Below, piece after piece: positions 63,941-64,000 of a DNA stretch of 64,000 nt. The position numbers and the translations under genes are program-made. The notes beneath the pieces were generated by a model. The model did not search any database. It was not told the DNA's origin and worked only from the letters and a program-made list of their open reading frames with translations. Origin of the DNA: Maricaulis sp. (lineage in GTDB: Bacteria; Pseudomonadota; Alphaproteobacteria; Caulobacterales; Maricaulaceae); NCBI RefSeq assembly GCF_017642925.1, contig NZ_JAEPOL010000015.1, positions 18,160 to 82,159 on the forward strand, in the 5' to 3' direction. Positions within the stretch are counted from its first letter, which is position 1. Every line of letters starts with the position of its first letter.

Positions 63941-64000
63941 GAAGCATCAGCGCATCTTTTTCTTCCCACTCCCATTTTTCCCGGATGCAAGCCTGCGCAG

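Overview
The window is a GC-rich chromosomal segment of an alphaproteobacterium, most likely of the Caulobacterales/Maricaulales group (Hyphomonadaceae/Maricaulaceae type). Support: a PleC-type sensor kinase, a PerP-like retropepsin, exact and near-exact CtrA boxes (TTAA-N7-TTAA), the degP / response regulator / kinase / glnE gene order known from alphaproteobacterial cyc (ccm) loci, class II DAHP synthase, and alphaproteobacterial intergenic palindromes. Almost all of it is compact housekeeping DNA with many 1-4 bp start/stop overlaps. No replication, phage structural, integrase or CRISPR feature was seen.

Layout. 1-11.8 kb: end of a FeuQ/PhoQ-like kinase, an unknown 452-aa protein, a DUF938 methyltransferase, ccmE, an alpha/beta hydrolase-OsmC fusion, a Do protease, an OmpR-type two-component pair and glnE. 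11.9-14.1 kb: an EF-hand / ECF sigma / putative anti-sigma / CnrX-like sensor operon. 14.1-19.7 kb (minus strand): PleC-like kinase, receiver protein with a GPDRR tail, EAL protein and an unknown protein. 19.8-26.2 kb: dusA, TSUP permease, PerP-like protease, DUF1289, nucleoside transporter, LbH acetyltransferase, thioesterase, DUF3253, UDG-fold protein.

26.3-35.5 kb is the only clearly variable region. An intact leucine-dehydrogenase-family gene and an intact ferric-iron ABC operon (fbpABC, with a palindromic Fur-like box) converge on a spot holding two cargos in tandem: a DUF805 membrane gene, then a low-GC cassette of AAA+ ATPase, TIR-domain protein and an unknown 152-aa protein. Between the cargos lie a 3' remnant resembling the end of an fbpC gene and a near-identical second copy of the leucine dehydrogenase 3' end, joined at a short GGGGACA-type repeat. 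This looks like two alternative alleles of one integration spot, the second being a candidate TIR-effector defence system.

35.6-51.7 kb: tRNA-Val, a small conserved protein, gph, glmU-gabD-rpiA, gor-aroG, HU, a thioesterase/MDR reductase pair, Gfo/Idh/MocA oxidoreductase, nadE and gltX, separated by dispersed palindromic repeats. 51.9-63.8 kb: a self-contained hydrolase / membrane protein / XRE regulator operon with twin operators, a LysM protein, an Atm1-type ABC exporter, a MocR regulator divergent from an EamA exporter, tyrA, two GNAT-fold proteins, tRNA-Asn, a candidate CtrA-controlled small RNA and a DUF962 protein.
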